64,000 nucleotides of DNA, taken from Cognaticolwellia mytili (lineage in GTDB: Bacteria > Pseudomonadota > Gammaproteobacteria > Enterobacterales > Alteromonadaceae). The notes beneath the pieces were generated by a model that saw only the letters and a program-made list of their open reading frames with translations, had not been told where the DNA came from and made no database searches. Positions within the stretch are counted from its first letter, which is position 1, and each line of letters starts with the position of its first letter. Shown here piece by piece: positions 43,640 to 56,772 of this stretch. Both the position numbers and the translations under genes were made by a program. The stretch is taken from positions 682,001-746,000 of the forward strand of contig NZ_NBOF01000001.1 of the NCBI RefSeq assembly GCF_002104475.1, written 5' to 3'.

Positions 43640-43717
43640 CTAAACCTCTAAAGTAATGCGTAAATAAAAAGCTGCGCAGATAATGCCGAATTGCAGGCCT
43701 AATGTAAAGCTATAGTG

Positions 43718-44419
43718 TTATTTATTTACGGTATTCCACTGGTTTTCTATTAAAATTTGGTGTGGTTTATAGCGGTTTTTATAATTCATTTTTTCACAGT
43801 CATTTATTTGGTACCCCAAGTAAAGAAAATCACGAGACAACTGATGGGAAATATCAATTTGTTTAAGAATTGACAACACGCCTAAGCCATACTTTCTATA
43901 CGCAGGGTGATAAAAAGTATATACGGCCGATAAGGCATTGGGAATGTCATCAGTGACGGCAACACTGATCAACTCTTCACCATGCCATATCTCTATATAA
44001 ATTTGTTCGGTAACGTCATTTTCTGTAAAACTTCGAAACTGCTCTGGTGATGCAGGAAACATGCTGCCGTCTGTATGAACTTCGTTAATATATTTTTCGT
44101 ATAGTGGGTAATAGCTGCTTTTAACGTTATCACTTAGTTTGACCACAAAACTTTGACTACGTTTTAATAAACGCTTTTGACTTTTTGAAGGAGTGAAGTT
44201 AGCTACCAGTACTCTCAGAGATTGGCAGGCTTGACAAGACAAACAGTGTGGACGATAAATATCATTGCCGCTACGTCTAAAGCCTTGGTGCATCAACCAA
44301 CTATAATGTTCACTATCATGCAAAATGGGATCTACAGCAATTAACAGACGTTCATATTGATCGTCTAAATAATTGCACTGAAAAGATTGTGTAACACCAA
44401 ATTTATAATTGGAATTCAT
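43718..44419 (-). CDS. bpt: Aspartate/glutamate leucyltransferase Bpt (ATE-like)
   Basis: Adds leucine from Leu-tRNA to proteins with N-terminal Asp or Glu, creating a primary N-degron. The 233 residues begin with the cysteine-containing transferase core PHCLSCQACQSLRV. YEKYINEVHTDGSM, SAVYTFYHPAYRKYGLG and YLGYQINDCEKMNYK are typical of the family. The bacterial Bpt form, rather than eukaryote-like arginyltransferase, is expected in this lineage. Aat, ClpS and ClpA of the same pathway are encoded nearby. Confidence 0.94.
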   Translation of the reverse strand: MNSNYKFGVTQSFQCNYLDDQYERLLIAVDPILHDSEHYSWLMHQGFRRSGNDIYRPHCLSCQACQSLRVLVANFTPSKSQKRLLKRSQSFVVKLSDNVKSSYYPLYEKYINEVHTDGSMFPASPEQFRSFTENDVTEQIYIEIWHGEELISVAVTDDIPNALSAVYTFYHPAYRKYGLGVLSILKQIDISHQLSRDFLYLGYQINDCEKMNYKNRYKPHQILIENQWNTVNK

Positions 44420-44642
44420 TGTTTACCTTAATCTATGTTCTTAAGCTACTGAAATATATTGTTATAGTTAAGTTGATAAACTACACCTTAACTATAACAA
44501 TTTTAACGGTTAATTGAATTAGTTGCTTATAAAAATGCTCGATGTGTAATTCTTTGTTAGATATCAATAAACATACAACTTTTTAACGAACCTAAATATT
44601 TTAAGATATAATTAAGTTAGGTTAATCTACGGATGATATTCT

Positions 44643-45770
44643 TTGAAAAAATCTGCAGAATGGAAAGAATATTCCAAAGAAATTCAACATACAGTCAATA
44701 AATCCAGTATTCAATGGATGTTGATTTTAGTAATATTTTTTCATGCTATTGTCACACTTTATTTGAATATAGAAAGTCAGCCACTTAGTAGTGCCGCTAT
44801 GTTCGCATTTATAGTCATTGGCCTAAGTATTATTATTTCATGTATATATCTTCGAACGAATAAATATCGTTTTATTAATTTTTATTTATCATCGGTGATG
44901 TTGACTATCGCTTGGCTAGGTATTGCCTTTATTATCCATGACCAATGGGGAGAAGCTGGATCTGCAGTAGATGTACTTATCATTGCTTTTATATGCTCTC
45001 TTCTCGCTAACTACTCCAATATATCTTTGTTGCTATTATCTTCTATTGCTTTTGCTACGGCATTCGCCTTACTACAGTTACAAATGCAGCTAACAACATT
45101 TGATTTGTTTATTTCCTTTAGTAAGTTTCCTGTTTTACTGTTCTTGTTCATGTTAACGATTCGAAAATTATTAACTAAAGGCCAGTATCATGTGATTAAA
45201 AATGAGATGTTAAAGCGCCAGTTACAGCGACTCAGTATTATTGATGACTTAACTCAAATTCAGAACAGAAAAGGCTTTAGGTTAGCATTAGCTTCATTAT
45301 TGGCGAGTGCAAAACGTTTCAATTTAGGTTTTACATTACTCATTCTCGATGTCGACTATTTTAAGCAATATAACGATAGTTTTGGTCACCCTGAGGGTGA
45401 TAAGTGCTTGGTTAATATTGCAAAAATACTCACTGATAGTTTTCAGAGAGAAACTGACATTGTAGCGCGGTTAGGTGGAGAAGAGTTTGCGATATTAGTA
45501 CCCGATGTTGACTTATATACTGCAAATAAAATTTGCCAACGTATACATCAATCAATTGCTGACGCAGCTATTATTCATCCAAATTCATCAGTTGCTAAAA
45601 CGTTAACCGTTAGTATTGGTGGCGTAATATTTAAATCTGAGGACAATGAAACCTCAATTTATGCCCGCGCAGATAAGGCACTTTATCAAGCAAAGTCTAA
45701 AGGTAGAAATGGCAGTGTTATATTGTCGAATGAGAGCCAGTTGAATGTCAAGAATTCAAACGTTAACTAA
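44643..45770 (+). CDS. Membrane-bound diguanylate cyclase (GGDEF)
   Basis: A 375-residue protein with about six transmembrane helices (roughly residues 22-175) and a C-terminal GGDEF domain (about 195-365). The signature reads GGEEF at 278-282, an active variant. RETD at 269-272 is five residues upstream, the position of the inhibitory c-di-GMP-binding I-site. DDLTQIQNRKGF and DVDYFKQYND are the expected flanking motifs. It likely makes c-di-GMP from two GTP in response to a membrane or external signal. The start is a TTG with a weak ribosome site. It overlaps the 3' end of aat by 4 bases and splits the usual aat-bpt neighbourhood. Confidence 0.93.
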   Translation: MKKSAEWKEYSKEIQHTVNKSSIQWMLILVIFFHAIVTLYLNIESQPLSSAAMFAFIVIGLSIIISCIYLRTNKYRFINFYLSSVMLTIAWLGIAFIIHDQWGEAGSAVDVLIIAFICSLLANYSNISLLLLSSIAFATAFALLQLQMQLTTFDLFISFSKFPVLLFLFMLTIRKLLTKGQYHVIKNEMLKRQLQRLSIIDDLTQIQNRKGFRLALASLLASAKRFNLGFTLLILDVDYFKQYNDSFGHPEGDKCLVNIAKILTDSFQRETDIVARLGGEEFAILVPDVDLYTANKICQRIHQSIADAAIIHPNSSVAKTLTVSIGGVIFKSEDNETSIYARADKALYQAKSKGRNGSVILSNESQLNVKNSNVN

Positions 45771-46495
45771 CTCTGGCGTCCCGAGTTAAACAAGGTTAAT
45801 TGCCTAGGCAACCAGAAATCTTTGGGCATTTGGATACTTTTAGCTTGTAGCTGCTGCTTTATAAATTGCGCTCTTGAAATCTCAACACAGCCCATTGAAG
45901 CAAGAAAAGGGTTCAACATTTGGCAATCAATTAGATTCACGTTAACTGATTTCAGTAGCTTTGCCAAATAAACTAACGCTACTTTAGACGCATTACTATG
46001 AGTGTAAAACATTGATTCTCCGGAAAAATAGCCATTGACTGCCACACCGTACAAACCACCAACCAATTCGCTTTCAAGCCAAACTTCAATAGAATGGGCT
46101 TTACCTTCATGATGCAGTGTCTTGTATGCGGTTAGCATAGGTTGCACAATCCAGGTTTCTTCAGTGCGAAAGGGGGCATCTGCACAGTATTCGATGACTT
46201 GGAGAAAACTTTTATTTACCGTAACGGTAAACTCTTGCCTTTTTAAGACTTTGTTTAAGGTTTTATTAATTTTTAGTTGGCTAATATCAATGATAGCTCG
46301 AGGATCAGGACTCCACCACATAACAGGATCACCATCGCTAAACCAAGGAAAAATACCTTGTTGGTAGGCTTGAAATATTCTTTTCGGGGTTAAATCATCG
46401 CCAAAGGCAAGTAAGCCATTAGGATCAGTTAATGCTGTTGATAAATCGGGGAAGGTAGTGCTATCCAATGATAACCACGGGATAGCACCATTCAT
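45767..46495 (-). CDS. aat: Leucyl/phenylalanyl-tRNA--protein transferase
   Basis: Attaches Leu or Phe to proteins starting with Lys or Arg, marking them for ClpS/ClpAP. The 242 residues include the start AIPWLSLDSTTFPD, GLLAFGDDLTP, the conserved AYQQGIFPWFSDGDPVMWWSPDPR (central part) and GGLYGVAVNGYFSGESMF. It begins 3 bases after the trxB stop, so trxB-aat is an operon. This order is conserved in gammaproteobacteria. Confidence 0.97.
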   Translation of the reverse strand: MNGAIPWLSLDSTTFPDLSTALTDPNGLLAFGDDLTPKRIFQAYQQGIFPWFSDGDPVMWWSPDPRAIIDISQLKINKTLNKVLKRQEFTVTVNKSFLQVIEYCADAPFRTEETWIVQPMLTAYKTLHHEGKAHSIEVWLESELVGGLYGVAVNGYFSGESMFYTHSNASKVALVYLAKLLKSVNVNLIDCQMLNPFLASMGCVEISRAQFIKQQLQAKSIQMPKDFWLPRQLTLFNSGRQS

Positions 46496-46498
46496 ATA

Positions 46499-47461
<963 letters not shown>

Positions 47462-47665
47462 CTACTCCAAAAAAGAAAAATATATTGATGTTTTTAATGG
47501 TTGGGATTCTAAGGGATTATCTCAAGAGAGCAACAAAGAAATAATTATAAATAATTACTTATTTCACAAAACTGCAAGCTTAAAGTTACAAAATAGCCTT
47601 AGGATCATACTGATAAATGGTAATTAGCGCTTTTACCACTGTTGTATTCGATTTATTTAAGAGAT

Positions 47666-47697
47666 AAAAAAACCGCCATCTATTCGATAACGGTTTC
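47666..47697 (-). terminator. Terminator after ald
   Basis: On the minus strand, AAACCG pairs with CGGTTT, with an imperfect inner stem, and seven U follow. Confidence 0.75.
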
Positions 47698-47719
47698 TAA
47701 TGTTTAATTTTTTATGTTC

Positions 47720-48841
47720 TTACAGAGTGGCAATAGCATCTTCTGCAGGTACGTATTCGTAACCCAATACATCAGCAACAGGCTTATAAGTTATTTTGCC
47801 ACCTAAAACGTTTAAACCCGCCATAAGGTGAGCATCATCAAGCATCGCTTGCTTAGCACCTTTATTTGCTAAAGTTACTGTAAACGGCATTGTTGCGTTT
47901 GTTAGCGCCATTGTTGATGTTCTTGCAACACCACCTGGCATGTTAGCCACGCAGTAATGTACAACATCATCAACAACGTAAGTTGGATCTTGGTGCGTTG
48001 TGGCTTTTGAAGTCTCAAAACAACCACCTTGATCGATTGCAACATCAACGATTACCGCACCTTTCTTCATCATTTTAATATGCTGTGCTGTGACTAATTT
48101 CGGCGCCGCTGCACCTGGAATTAATACCGCACCAACAACTAAATCAGCTTCAATAATAAGTTGGTCCATTGCATCAGCAGTGGAATAAACGGTTTTCAAT
48201 CGACCATCAAATTCAGTATCAAGTTGACGCAGACGTGGTAATGAACGGTCTAAAACAGTTACATCAGCGCCCATGCCCACAGCCATACGTGCCGCTTGAG
48301 TACCAACAACACCACCACCAACGATTAGTACTTTCGCAGGAGCTACGCCAGGAACACCGCCCAATAATGCGCCTAAACCACCTTGTGCTTTTTCTAGAGC
48401 ATGTGCGCCTGCTTGAATAGACATACGGCCAGCAACCTCAGACATAGGTGCTAAAAGCGGTAAACCGCCACCGTTTTGAGTAACGGTTTCATAAGCAATA
48501 CAAGTTGCGCCTGATGCTACTAATAATTCAGTTTGTTGTGGATCTGGTGCTAAATGTAAGTAAGTAAATAATACTTGGCCCGGGCGAAGCATTTTACATT
48601 CAATAGGTTGTGGCTCTTTAACTTTAATAATCATCTCAGCTGTAGCAAATATCTCTGCTGCAGAATCGATGATTTTTGCACCGGCAGTAATGTATTGCTC
48701 ATTATCAAAACCGATTGAAGCACCACCATTATTTTCTACGATAACGCTATGGCCATTTACAACAAGCTCTTTAACACCTGCTGGAGTTAAACCAATGCGG
48801 TATTCGTGGTTTTTTATTTCTTTTGGTACGCCAATAATCAT
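47720..48841 (-). CDS. ald: Alanine dehydrogenase
   Basis: NAD-dependent interconversion of alanine with pyruvate and ammonia. The 373 residues begin MIIGVPKEIKNHEYRIGLTP. Catalytic Lys is in MIIKVKEPQ and His in YLHLAPDP; the NAD-binding motif is VGGGVVGTQAARMA. It is divergent from lrp across about 120 bases. In several bacteria an Lrp/AsnC-type regulator next to ald activates it in response to alanine, and the same is likely here. Confidence 0.97.
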   Translation of the reverse strand: MIIGVPKEIKNHEYRIGLTPAGVKELVVNGHSVIVENNGGASIGFDNEQYITAGAKIIDSAAEIFATAEMIIKVKEPQPIECKMLRPGQVLFTYLHLAPDPQQTELLVASGATCIAYETVTQNGGGLPLLAPMSEVAGRMSIQAGAHALEKAQGGLGALLGGVPGVAPAKVLIVGGGVVGTQAARMAVGMGADVTVLDRSLPRLRQLDTEFDGRLKTVYSTADAMDQLIIEADLVVGAVLIPGAAAPKLVTAQHIKMMKKGAVIVDVAIDQGGCFETSKATTHQDPTYVVDDVVHYCVANMPGGVARTSTMALTNATMPFTVTLANKGAKQAMLDDAHLMAGLNVLGGKITYKPVADVLGYEYVPAEDAIATL

Positions 48842-48964
48842 AATATATCTCTCCTCAAAAATATGAAACTAGTATAGTGAGTTTTTTACGGATTAACCTG
48901 TCGTTATTGCTTTATTGTTAGGATATAATCCTGTCAAAGTTGATTTAAATAGTGATATATATAA

Positions 48965-49447
48965 GTGACTTCGTCAGCATCTAAAAAAATTGATCGAATT
49001 GATAGAAACATTTTAGTCGAATTACAAAAAAATGGCCGCTTATCCAATATAGAATTGTCTAAACGTGTTGGGTTAAGCGCAACGCCTTGTTTAGAAAGAG
49101 TAAAGAAGCTTGAGGCAGAAGATTATATTTTAGGATATCAAGCGATATTAAACCCACATAAACTTGAAGCCGCGCTACTGGTGATTGTAGAGATCACATT
49201 AACTAAAACTAGCCCAGATGTATTTAATGACTTTTCCAAAGCAGTGCACGACTTAGATGTTATACAAGAATGCCACTTGGTTTCTGGCGACTTTGATTTT
49301 TTATTGAAAACACGTGTAGCAGATATGGCTGCCTACCGAGAATTGCTTGGCGACACGTTACTTAGGCTGCCTGCAGTGAGCGAAAGCAGAACTTATGTTG
49401 TTATGGAAGAAGTTAAGTCCGCGAATCACTTACCAATTAAACGTTAA
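48965..49447 (+). CDS. lrp: Leucine-responsive regulatory protein Lrp
   Basis: Global feast/famine transcription factor, 160 residues (E. coli 164). N-terminal helix-turn-helix around NGRLSNIELSKRVGLSATPC, C-terminal RAM ligand-binding domain with HLVSGDFDFLLKTRV. The start is GTG at 48965 with no clear ribosome site; the first in-frame ATG lies inside the RAM domain, so GTG or a nearby start is required. It is followed by ftsK, as in most gammaproteobacteria. Likely targets in the window include the divergent ald. Confidence 0.95.
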   Translation: MTSSASKKIDRIDRNILVELQKNGRLSNIELSKRVGLSATPCLERVKKLEAEDYILGYQAILNPHKLEAALLVIVEITLTKTSPDVFNDFSKAVHDLDVIQECHLVSGDFDFLLKTRVADMAAYRELLGDTLLRLPAVSESRTYVVMEEVKSANHLPIKR

Positions 49448-49519
49448 TAACGTTTAATTCATCGCTAATGTTTGGTATTTTAGCTCCACTATAATGATAT
49501 TTTTCACGAGAGTGCGCAT

Positions 49520-52075
49520 TTGTCTTCACCATCTCCCAAGTTAAACGGCGTTCAGCGCCTTCTCGAAGCAGGACTATTAGTGTCTTGCGTTTTCGCTATG
49601 TTCATTATGCTGGCGTTATTTAGCTTCGATCCGGCTGATCCAGGCTGGTCGCAAACAGGTTATCAAACATCTGTTAGAAACTTAGGTGGTGCAATAGGTG
49701 CATACCTTTCCGATTTGCTACTAAACTTATTTGGTTTGATTGCCTACAGCTTACCGTTTGTTATTGCTGTTACCGGTTGGTTACTGTTTCAAAAGTATCA
49801 CCGTTTAATTCAATTAGATTACTTGACCTTAGGTTTAAAATTTATTGGTTTTATACTGTTCTATATTGGTATTACGTCCATTGCCAGTATGAACTTTGAT
49901 GATGTGTTTTATTTTTCTGCTGGTGGCATTTTAGGTGACGTACTAAGTAACTCTCTATTACCTTATTTATCCTTTGTTGGCAGTACACTACTGTTTGTAA
50001 CTTTTTGTGGCTCAGGTTTTGTGTTACTCACAGGTGTGTCATTACTTAAAACTATCGACAGAATCGGTGAATACACAATAGCTGCATTAGAATATTTGAT
50101 TGCATTGCCTGCATTTATCAAGCGGCACTTGGGCAGTGGTATAGAGAAAAAACCGAAAGATAATGAGGTTGTGGAGAATAGCGATTGTGAATTATCAAAT
50201 AATATTGCTGCTATTGAAAGTAATGATGTTGATAATCAGTCCACTGATAAAGCAGCGACTGACCACTACATTGCATTTGAACAAGAGCCAGAAGAAGTTA
50301 GAGAAGCATTGGCTGCACTAAGTGAAGAAGAGCATGAAAGCCTATTCGCTCAAAGTGAAGACGACAGTGCTTACAATAGCCGTGAACGTGAACCTTTTGT
50401 CGATATTGATGAACTTATGGGCGAGCCTTTAGCGATAAATGTACAAGAGCATGTAAGCGACGAAGAGATAGCTGCCGCATTTGAGCCTGTTGAAAAGATA
50501 GTTGTAGATGAACCTACTACCTTACATGACAAAATTTATCAGCAACTTGAAAAAGACAAACCTGTAGAGCCTAATTATGTTGACATGCCATCATTGGACT
50601 TATTAGACAGAGCAGATCGTGTTAAAAACCCAATCGATCAAGAGCAACTTGATAAAGTTTCTCGTTTAGTAGAAGCAAAGCTGATTGAATTTGGTATTAA
50701 AGCTGAAGTGGTCGATGTTTTTCCTGGCCCAGTTATTACCCGTTTTGAATTAAACTTAGCGCCAGGTGTTAAAGTTAGCAAAATAACTAACTTATCAAAA
50801 GATTTAGCGCGTTCATTGTCGGCAAAAAGTGTTCGTGTTGTCGAAGTTATTGAAGGTAAATCGGTTATTGGCATTGAATTGCCAAATAAACATCGCGAAA
50901 CTGTTTTCTTCTCCGATGTGGTATCGCACGATAAATTTGCGCAATCAAAGTCTAATTTAGCCATGGCAATTGGTAGTGATATATCGGGTGAACCAGTTAT
51001 TGCCGACCTGGCTAAAATGCCGCACTTATTAGTTGCCGGTACTACAGGCTCAGGTAAATCTGTTGCGGTAAATACCATGATTGTCAGTATTTTATATAAA
51101 TCTTCACCTGAAGATGTACGCATGATCATGATTGACCCTAAGCAAGTTGAGCTTTCGGTATACGATGGCATCCCACACTTACTTTCAGAAGTCGTTACTG
51201 ATATGAAAGAGGCAGCCAATGCGTTGCGTTGGTGCGTCGGTGAAATGGAACGTCGTTATCAGTTGATGTCGAAACTGGGCGTTCGTAATTTAAAAGGTTA
51301 TAACGATAAAGTACTTCAAGCGATTGCTGATGGTGAGCCGATGATAGACCCGCTATGGCAGCCAAGTGATGCCTTCACTCAAACGCCTCCAACGTTAGAG
51401 AAATTGCCATCAATTGTTATTATCGTTGATGAGTTTGCCGACATGATGATGATTGTTGGTAAAAAAGTTGAAGAGCTGATAGCGCGAATTGCACAGAAAG
51501 CCCGTGCTGCGGGTATCCATTTAATACTTGCGACACAGCGTCCCTCAGCTGATGTTATTACTGGTTTAATTAAAGCTAATATTCCAACGCGTATGGCATT
51601 GAGAGTACAGTCTCGCATAGAATCAAGAATTATACTTGATCAGCAAGGCGCTGAACAATTACTCGGTATGGGAGATATGTTCTACTTAGCTCCCGGAGAA
51701 GCGGTTCCTATTCGAGTACACGGCGCGTTTGTTGATGATCATGAAGTGCACGCCGTAGTGAGCGATTGGAAGTCTCGTGCTGAGCCAAATTATATTGAAG
51801 AGATATTATCGGGTGATACTGAGCAAGAAATTTTATTACCAGGCGAGCAAGCAGAAGGTAGTGGCGAAGAAGAGCTTGATACCTTATATGACGAAGCACT
51901 AGCTTTTGTTACTGAAAGCCGCCGTGTATCTATTTCCAGCATCCAACGTAAATTTAGAATTGGCTATAACCGCTCCGCTCGTATAGTTGAACAAATGGAA
52001 TTACACGGTGTCGTAAGTAGACCGGGTAATAATGGTGCTCGAGAAGTTTTAGCACCACCACCAATTAAGGAATAA
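49520..52075 (+). CDS. ftsK: DNA translocase FtsK
   Basis: Septal double-stranded DNA pump that resolves chromosome dimers with XerCD. It has 851 residues: four N-terminal membrane helices (about 15-185), a short acidic linker (about 190-350, far shorter than in E. coli, whose protein has 1329), then the alpha/beta motor with Walker A GTTGSGKS (507-514) and Walker [13 protein letters not shown]. The C-terminal winged-helix gamma domain reads [16 protein letters not shown]. The start appears to be TTG at 49520, preceded by GAGAG; no in-frame ATG occurs before the first membrane helix. Confidence 0.97.
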   Translation: MSSPSPKLNGVQRLLEAGLLVSCVFAMFIMLALFSFDPADPGWSQTGYQTSVRNLGGAIGAYLSDLLLNLFGLIAYSLPFVIAVTGWLLFQKYHRLIQLDYLTLGLKFIGFILFYIGITSIASMNFDDVFYFSAGGILGDVLSNSLLPYLSFVGSTLLFVTFCGSGFVLLTGVSLLKTIDRIGEYTIAALEYLIALPAFIKRHLGSGIEKKPKDNEVVENSDCELSNNIAAIESNDVDNQSTDKAATDHYIAFEQEPEEVREALAALSEEEHESLFAQSEDDSAYNSREREPFVDIDELMGEPLAINVQEHVSDEEIAAAFEPVEKIVVDEPTTLHDKIYQQLEKDKPVEPNYVDMPSLDLLDRADRVKNPIDQEQLDKVSRLVEAKLIEFGIKAEVVDVFPGPVITRFELNLAPGVKVSKITNLSKDLARSLSAKSVRVVEVIEGKSVIGIELPNKHRETVFFSDVVSHDKFAQSKSNLAMAIGSDISGEPVIADLAKMPHLLVAGTTGSGKSVAVNTMIVSILYKSSPEDVRMIMIDPKQVELSVYDGIPHLLSEVVTDMKEAANALRWCVGEMERRYQLMSKLGVRNLKGYNDKVLQAIADGEPMIDPLWQPSDAFTQTPPTLEKLPSIVIIVDEFADMMMIVGKKVEELIARIAQKARAAGIHLILATQRPSADVITGLIKANIPTRMALRVQSRIESRIILDQQGAEQLLGMGDMFYLAPGEAVPIRVHGAFVDDHEVHAVVSDWKSRAEPNYIEEILSGDTEQEILLPGEQAEGSGEEELDTLYDEALAFVTESRRVSISSIQRKFRIGYNRSARIVEQMELHGVVSRPGNNGAREVLAPPPIKE

Positions 52076-52079
52076 GTAA

Positions 52080-52805
52080 ATGTCAAAAGTGAACTTGGTA
52101 AAGCGTAGTGTTGTTATCGCAACATTATTTAATACCGTATTATCAACTTCTAGTTTTGCTGAAAATAGTGTTACTGTAGACAATGTTGTTGCCCAAAACA
52201 CTGTCATGAGTACAACTCAAATAAATGAAAGTAATAGCAAAACTGACTTAATGTCAAAGTTAGCAAAAATAGATTTTTTCAGTGCAAAGTTTAGTCAAAA
52301 AATATTTGATGAAAGCGGAAACGAATTACAACAGGGTAGTGGGCAGTTATCGGTGAGTAAACCCAACTTAGTTAACTGGGAAACTAAATTACCGGATGAG
52401 TCATTAATTGTTTCTGATGGCAGTAACTTATGGTTTTACGACCCTTTCGTAGAACAAGTCAGTGTTTATACGTTAGAAAGCGCTATCGCTAATACGCCCA
52501 TTTTATTGATCACTAATAACGACCCAAAGCTTTGGCAAGATTATAATGTCAGTCAACTAGCTGATAACCGCTATTTAATTCAAGCAAGTAGTGACAACTC
52601 TCGTGTTAAATCGTTAGAACTAACATTTGAAAATAATGATAGTGCTGAAGAGAAAAATACTAGTGAAAAATTAATTGCTTTCAACATTCTTGATGCAACA
52701 GGGCAATTAAGTATTATTTCATTGTCAGAGCATGATAATGAAACGAATACAGATTTATTTAAGTTTACCGTACCTGAAGGTGTTTATTTAGATGACCAAC
52801 GTTAA
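52080..52805 (+). CDS. lolA: Outer-membrane lipoprotein carrier protein LolA
   Basis: Periplasmic chaperone carrying lipoproteins from LolCDE to LolB. The 241 residues start with a signal peptide ending near SSFA (about 27). About 35 polar residues then precede the usual N-terminal helix and [16 protein letters not shown], making it longer than E. coli LolA (about 203). Core features [16 protein letters not shown] and [14 protein letters not shown] are intact. It starts 4 bases after ftsK and overlaps rarA by 14 bases. Confidence 0.93.
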   Translation: MSKVNLVKRSVVIATLFNTVLSTSSFAENSVTVDNVVAQNTVMSTTQINESNSKTDLMSKLAKIDFFSAKFSQKIFDESGNELQQGSGQLSVSKPNLVNWETKLPDESLIVSDGSNLWFYDPFVEQVSVYTLESAIANTPILLITNNDPKLWQDYNVSQLADNRYLIQASSDNSRVKSLELTFENNDSAEEKNTSEKLIAFNILDATGQLSIISLSEHDNETNTDLFKFTVPEGVYLDDQR

Positions 52806-54147
52806 TGGCTCGCTTGATTTAGCATTTGCCGAAAACGATACCTTTAAGCCTTTAGCCGCTAAACTACGGCCAAAGTCGCTTGCTGAATATGAAGGTCAAG
52901 AACATATCCTTGCTAAAGGCATGCCTTTACCTTTAGCCATTGAGCAAGGCAAAGTACACTCCATTATTTTTTGGGGTCCGCCGGGAACAGGTAAAACTAC
53001 CATTGCAGAAATAATTGCCAACCATGCCAATGCCGATATTGAACGTGTCTCGGCAGTAACATCTGGCATTAAAGAAATTCGTCAAGCAATCGATAATGCC
53101 AAAGATCGGGCCATTCACCAACAGCGCAGAACAGTATTGTTTGTTGATGAGGTACATCGTTTTAATAAAAGTCAGCAAGACGCTTTCTTACCGCACATTG
53201 AAGACGGAACCATAATTTTTATCGGTGCCACCACCGAAAACCCTGCTTTTGAACTTAACCAAGCTATTTTATCGCGAGCACGAGTTTATACCTTAAAAAA
53301 ACTCAGTGAAGAAAACCTAAATAATGTACTAGCAAGGGCGCTTAATTACCAAAAAGAAAATAGCAAGGTTGCAGTTGAAGTTTCTGTGGAAACCAAAAAG
53401 CAATTAATCGCACTTGCCAACGGTGACGCTAGACGTCTACTAAACCTTTTGGAAAATTGTTTAGAGATATCACCAACTATTGATAACAAACAAATCTTAA
53501 ATAAAGAGCAACTAATTCAAATTGCGGGTAATAAAATTGCCCTTTATGATAAAGGTGGTGATGCCTTTTATGATTTGATCAGCGCTTTTCATAAATCGGT
53601 TCGTGGTTCAAATCCAGATGCAGCTTTGTACTGGTATGCACGTATTTTGACTGGCGGTGGTGATGCGTTATATGTTGCTCGTCGTTTATTAGCTATTGCC
53701 AGTGAAGACATTGGTAATGCTGATCCACGTGCTATGCAACTCGCTATTAATGCTTGGGATACCTTCCAACGTGTTGGCCCAAGTGAAGGAGAACGTGCTA
53801 TTGCACAAGCTGCTGTTTATATGGCATTAGCGCCAAAAAGCAATGCAGTTTATAGTGCATTTAGTCAGGCCAAAGTACTGGCAAAAGCCACTAGTGATTT
53901 AGACGTACCAATTCATTTGAAAAACTCCACTAGTGCCATCACTAAAGAGCTAGGTCACGGCAGTGAATATCGCTATGCTCATGATGAAACTGGCGGGTTT
54001 GCGGCGGGTGAAAATTACTTTCCAGAAGATATTGCTAATACCGTATTGTATCAACCAACTGATCGTGGCTTAGAAAAACAACTGCGTGATAAATTGAATT
54101 ACTTAAACCAATTAGACCAACAGAGTGCCAATCGTCGATATGACTAA
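52792..54147 (+). CDS. rarA: Replication-associated recombination protein RarA (MgsA)
   Basis: AAA+ ATPase of the clamp-loader/WRNIP1 group acting at stalled replication forks. The 451 residues carry [20 protein letters not shown], Walker A GPPGTGKT (62-69), Walker [13 protein letters not shown] and sensor-1 [15 protein letters not shown]. The C-terminal tetramerisation segment around [11 protein letters not shown] is present. It lies in the ftsK-lolA-rarA-crcB-serS series with overlapping ends. Confidence 0.97.
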   Translation: MTNVNGSLDLAFAENDTFKPLAAKLRPKSLAEYEGQEHILAKGMPLPLAIEQGKVHSIIFWGPPGTGKTTIAEIIANHANADIERVSAVTSGIKEIRQAIDNAKDRAIHQQRRTVLFVDEVHRFNKSQQDAFLPHIEDGTIIFIGATTENPAFELNQAILSRARVYTLKKLSEENLNNVLARALNYQKENSKVAVEVSVETKKQLIALANGDARRLLNLLENCLEISPTIDNKQILNKEQLIQIAGNKIALYDKGGDAFYDLISAFHKSVRGSNPDAALYWYARILTGGGDALYVARRLLAIASEDIGNADPRAMQLAINAWDTFQRVGPSEGERAIAQAAVYMALAPKSNAVYSAFSQAKVLAKATSDLDVPIHLKNSTSAITKELGHGSEYRYAHDETGGFAAGENYFPEDIANTVLYQPTDRGLEKQLRDKLNYLNQLDQQSANRRYD

Positions 54148-54541
54148 TACTATGAGCAATTTCTCACTTTATCTATTAGTTGCCCTAGGCGGAGCCGTTG
54201 GTGCTAGCTCTCGCTTTTATATTTCACAATTAATTTTAAATTGGCTCGGAAAAGGATTCCCTTTTGCGACGCTGGCGGTTAATATTTCCGGCTCCCTTAT
54301 CATGGGAGCACTATATGGGCTAATTGAGCAAGGTGTAATTGAGGTCGGTGTTCACAGAACGCTTATCGGTATCGGTTTTTTAGGTGCTTTTACTACCTTT
54401 TCAACATTCTCATTAGACACCTTATTGTTAATTCAACAGGGTGATGTAATAAAAGCGTCAGTAAACATATTACTTAATGTTAGCTTGTGTATTTTCGCAG
54501 CAGCATTAGGTATGTTTATTGTATCTATTTTTAACAAGTAA
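54140..54541 (+). CDS. crcB: Fluoride ion channel CrcB (Fluc)
   Basis: Small dimeric fluoride exporter, four transmembrane helices. I start at ATG 54140 (133 residues), overlapping the rarA stop by 8 bases. ATG 54152 (129 residues) is a close alternative, and GTG 54125 also keeps the frame. [25 protein letters not shown] and [16 protein letters not shown] are the diagnostic segments, the last lining the pore. I saw no fluoride riboswitch, in line with its position inside an operon. Confidence 0.93.
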   Translation: MTNTMSNFSLYLLVALGGAVGASSRFYISQLILNWLGKGFPFATLAVNISGSLIMGALYGLIEQGVIEVGVHRTLIGIGFLGAFTTFSTFSLDTLLLIQQGDVIKASVNILLNVSLCIFAAALGMFIVSIFNK

Positions 54542-54561
54542 ATAATAAAGAAAACACGTGA

Positions 54562-55848
<1,287 letters not shown>

Positions 55849-55872
55849 GCGTTCTGCGTTAATTTGATAAAC

Positions 55873-55903
55873 AAATCCAATACTTAGGTATTGGATTTTT
55901 TTT
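55873..55903 (+). terminator. Intrinsic terminator after serS
   Basis: AAATCCAATAC/GTATTGGATTT with a 4-base loop, then T-run. Confidence 0.9.
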
Positions 55904-56221
55904 ACGATTTTTTCTAGCGTATAATCGCTTTGTCGACAACAAAAAAGCATATTAAATATACCGTTTAAAATAATCGAAGAACAACATAACGCAATTGCTA
56001 AAGTTGGTAAAAAATTAACTTGTGCCATGTAGGTATACTCGCTAAGTTTCCTTGGCGTCAATAATTCAGTGATATAACCAGGTTTCATAATTAGGGAAAT
56101 ATAGCCTTATGATTTAAATATATAGCGCCCAATGAGAAAGTTTTTCATTATTTCAGCGAATGAAAAAATAACTTATCAGGTCTTAATAGCTATAGCGTAA
56201 TTAATTAGGAAGAGTTTCATT
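55904..56221. other. Gene-free stretch between serS and the thioredoxin-like gene
   Basis: About 320 AT-rich bases. I see no gene, RNA gene or notable repeat. AGCGTATAATCGC at 55917-55929 contains a -10-like TATAAT, but no paired -35 stands out. Confidence 0.45.
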
Positions 56222-56707
56222 TTGCTACGCAGTATTTTAATACAACTAATTGTTTTCTTATTTATTTTTAATAGCGTTTCCATGTTGAGAGAAACTAGCA
56301 TGCTATCGTCAAGTGGAGATGTTGTGCCCGCGAAACACCAATTGAAAACAATTATGAATAGTGACATTAGTTTAGAGGCCGATGGTAAAAAAACTATTGT
56401 CTATTTTTTTGCACCTTGGTGCCAAGTGTGCAATTTGAGCATAGATAACCTGCAAGATGTTTATCAAAAAACACCTAATGTGGAAGTTATTGCGGTTGCT
56501 TTAGATTTTGTCGATGTTGAGCAAGTGAAAGAATTTACCATGAATCATCAATTAACTTTTCCAATAGCGCTCGGAAATGAAACCGTTAAAAGTGACTATA
56601 AAGTCATGGGTTACCCAAGTTATTATGTTTTGGATGAAGAAAATACGATAATTGCACGTTCTCTCGGCTATTCTTCGGAAATAGGCTTGTATTTAAGGAG
56701 TTTTTAG
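56222..56707 (+). CDS. Membrane-anchored thioredoxin-like (TlpA/redoxin) protein
   Basis: A 161-residue protein with an N-terminal hydrophobic segment (about 1-20), probably an uncleaved anchor or signal, and a periplasmic thioredoxin fold. The active site is WCQVC (Cys67 and Cys70) in FFAPWCQVC, and the cis-proline lies in MGYPSYYVLD. The TTG start has an excellent AGGAAGAG site 7 bases upstream. It probably acts in thiol-disulfide exchange; the partner is unknown, and no cytochrome c maturation gene is nearby. Confidence 0.88.
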   Translation: MLRSILIQLIVFLFIFNSVSMLRETSMLSSSGDVVPAKHQLKTIMNSDISLEADGKKTIVYFFAPWCQVCNLSIDNLQDVYQKTPNVEVIAVALDFVDVEQVKEFTMNHQLTFPIALGNETVKSDYKVMGYPSYYVLDEENTIIARSLGYSSEIGLYLRSF

Positions 56708-56772
56708 ACTTCTGATCTAATGCATGTTTGTGTACACTATGGCTATCGAAACAATAGTGAGCAGATAGTCTT

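Noticed and set aside
50638-51219. 193-codon minus-strand frame inside ftsK
   Set aside because: Covers the conserved FtsK motor domain on the other strand, so it is a shadow.
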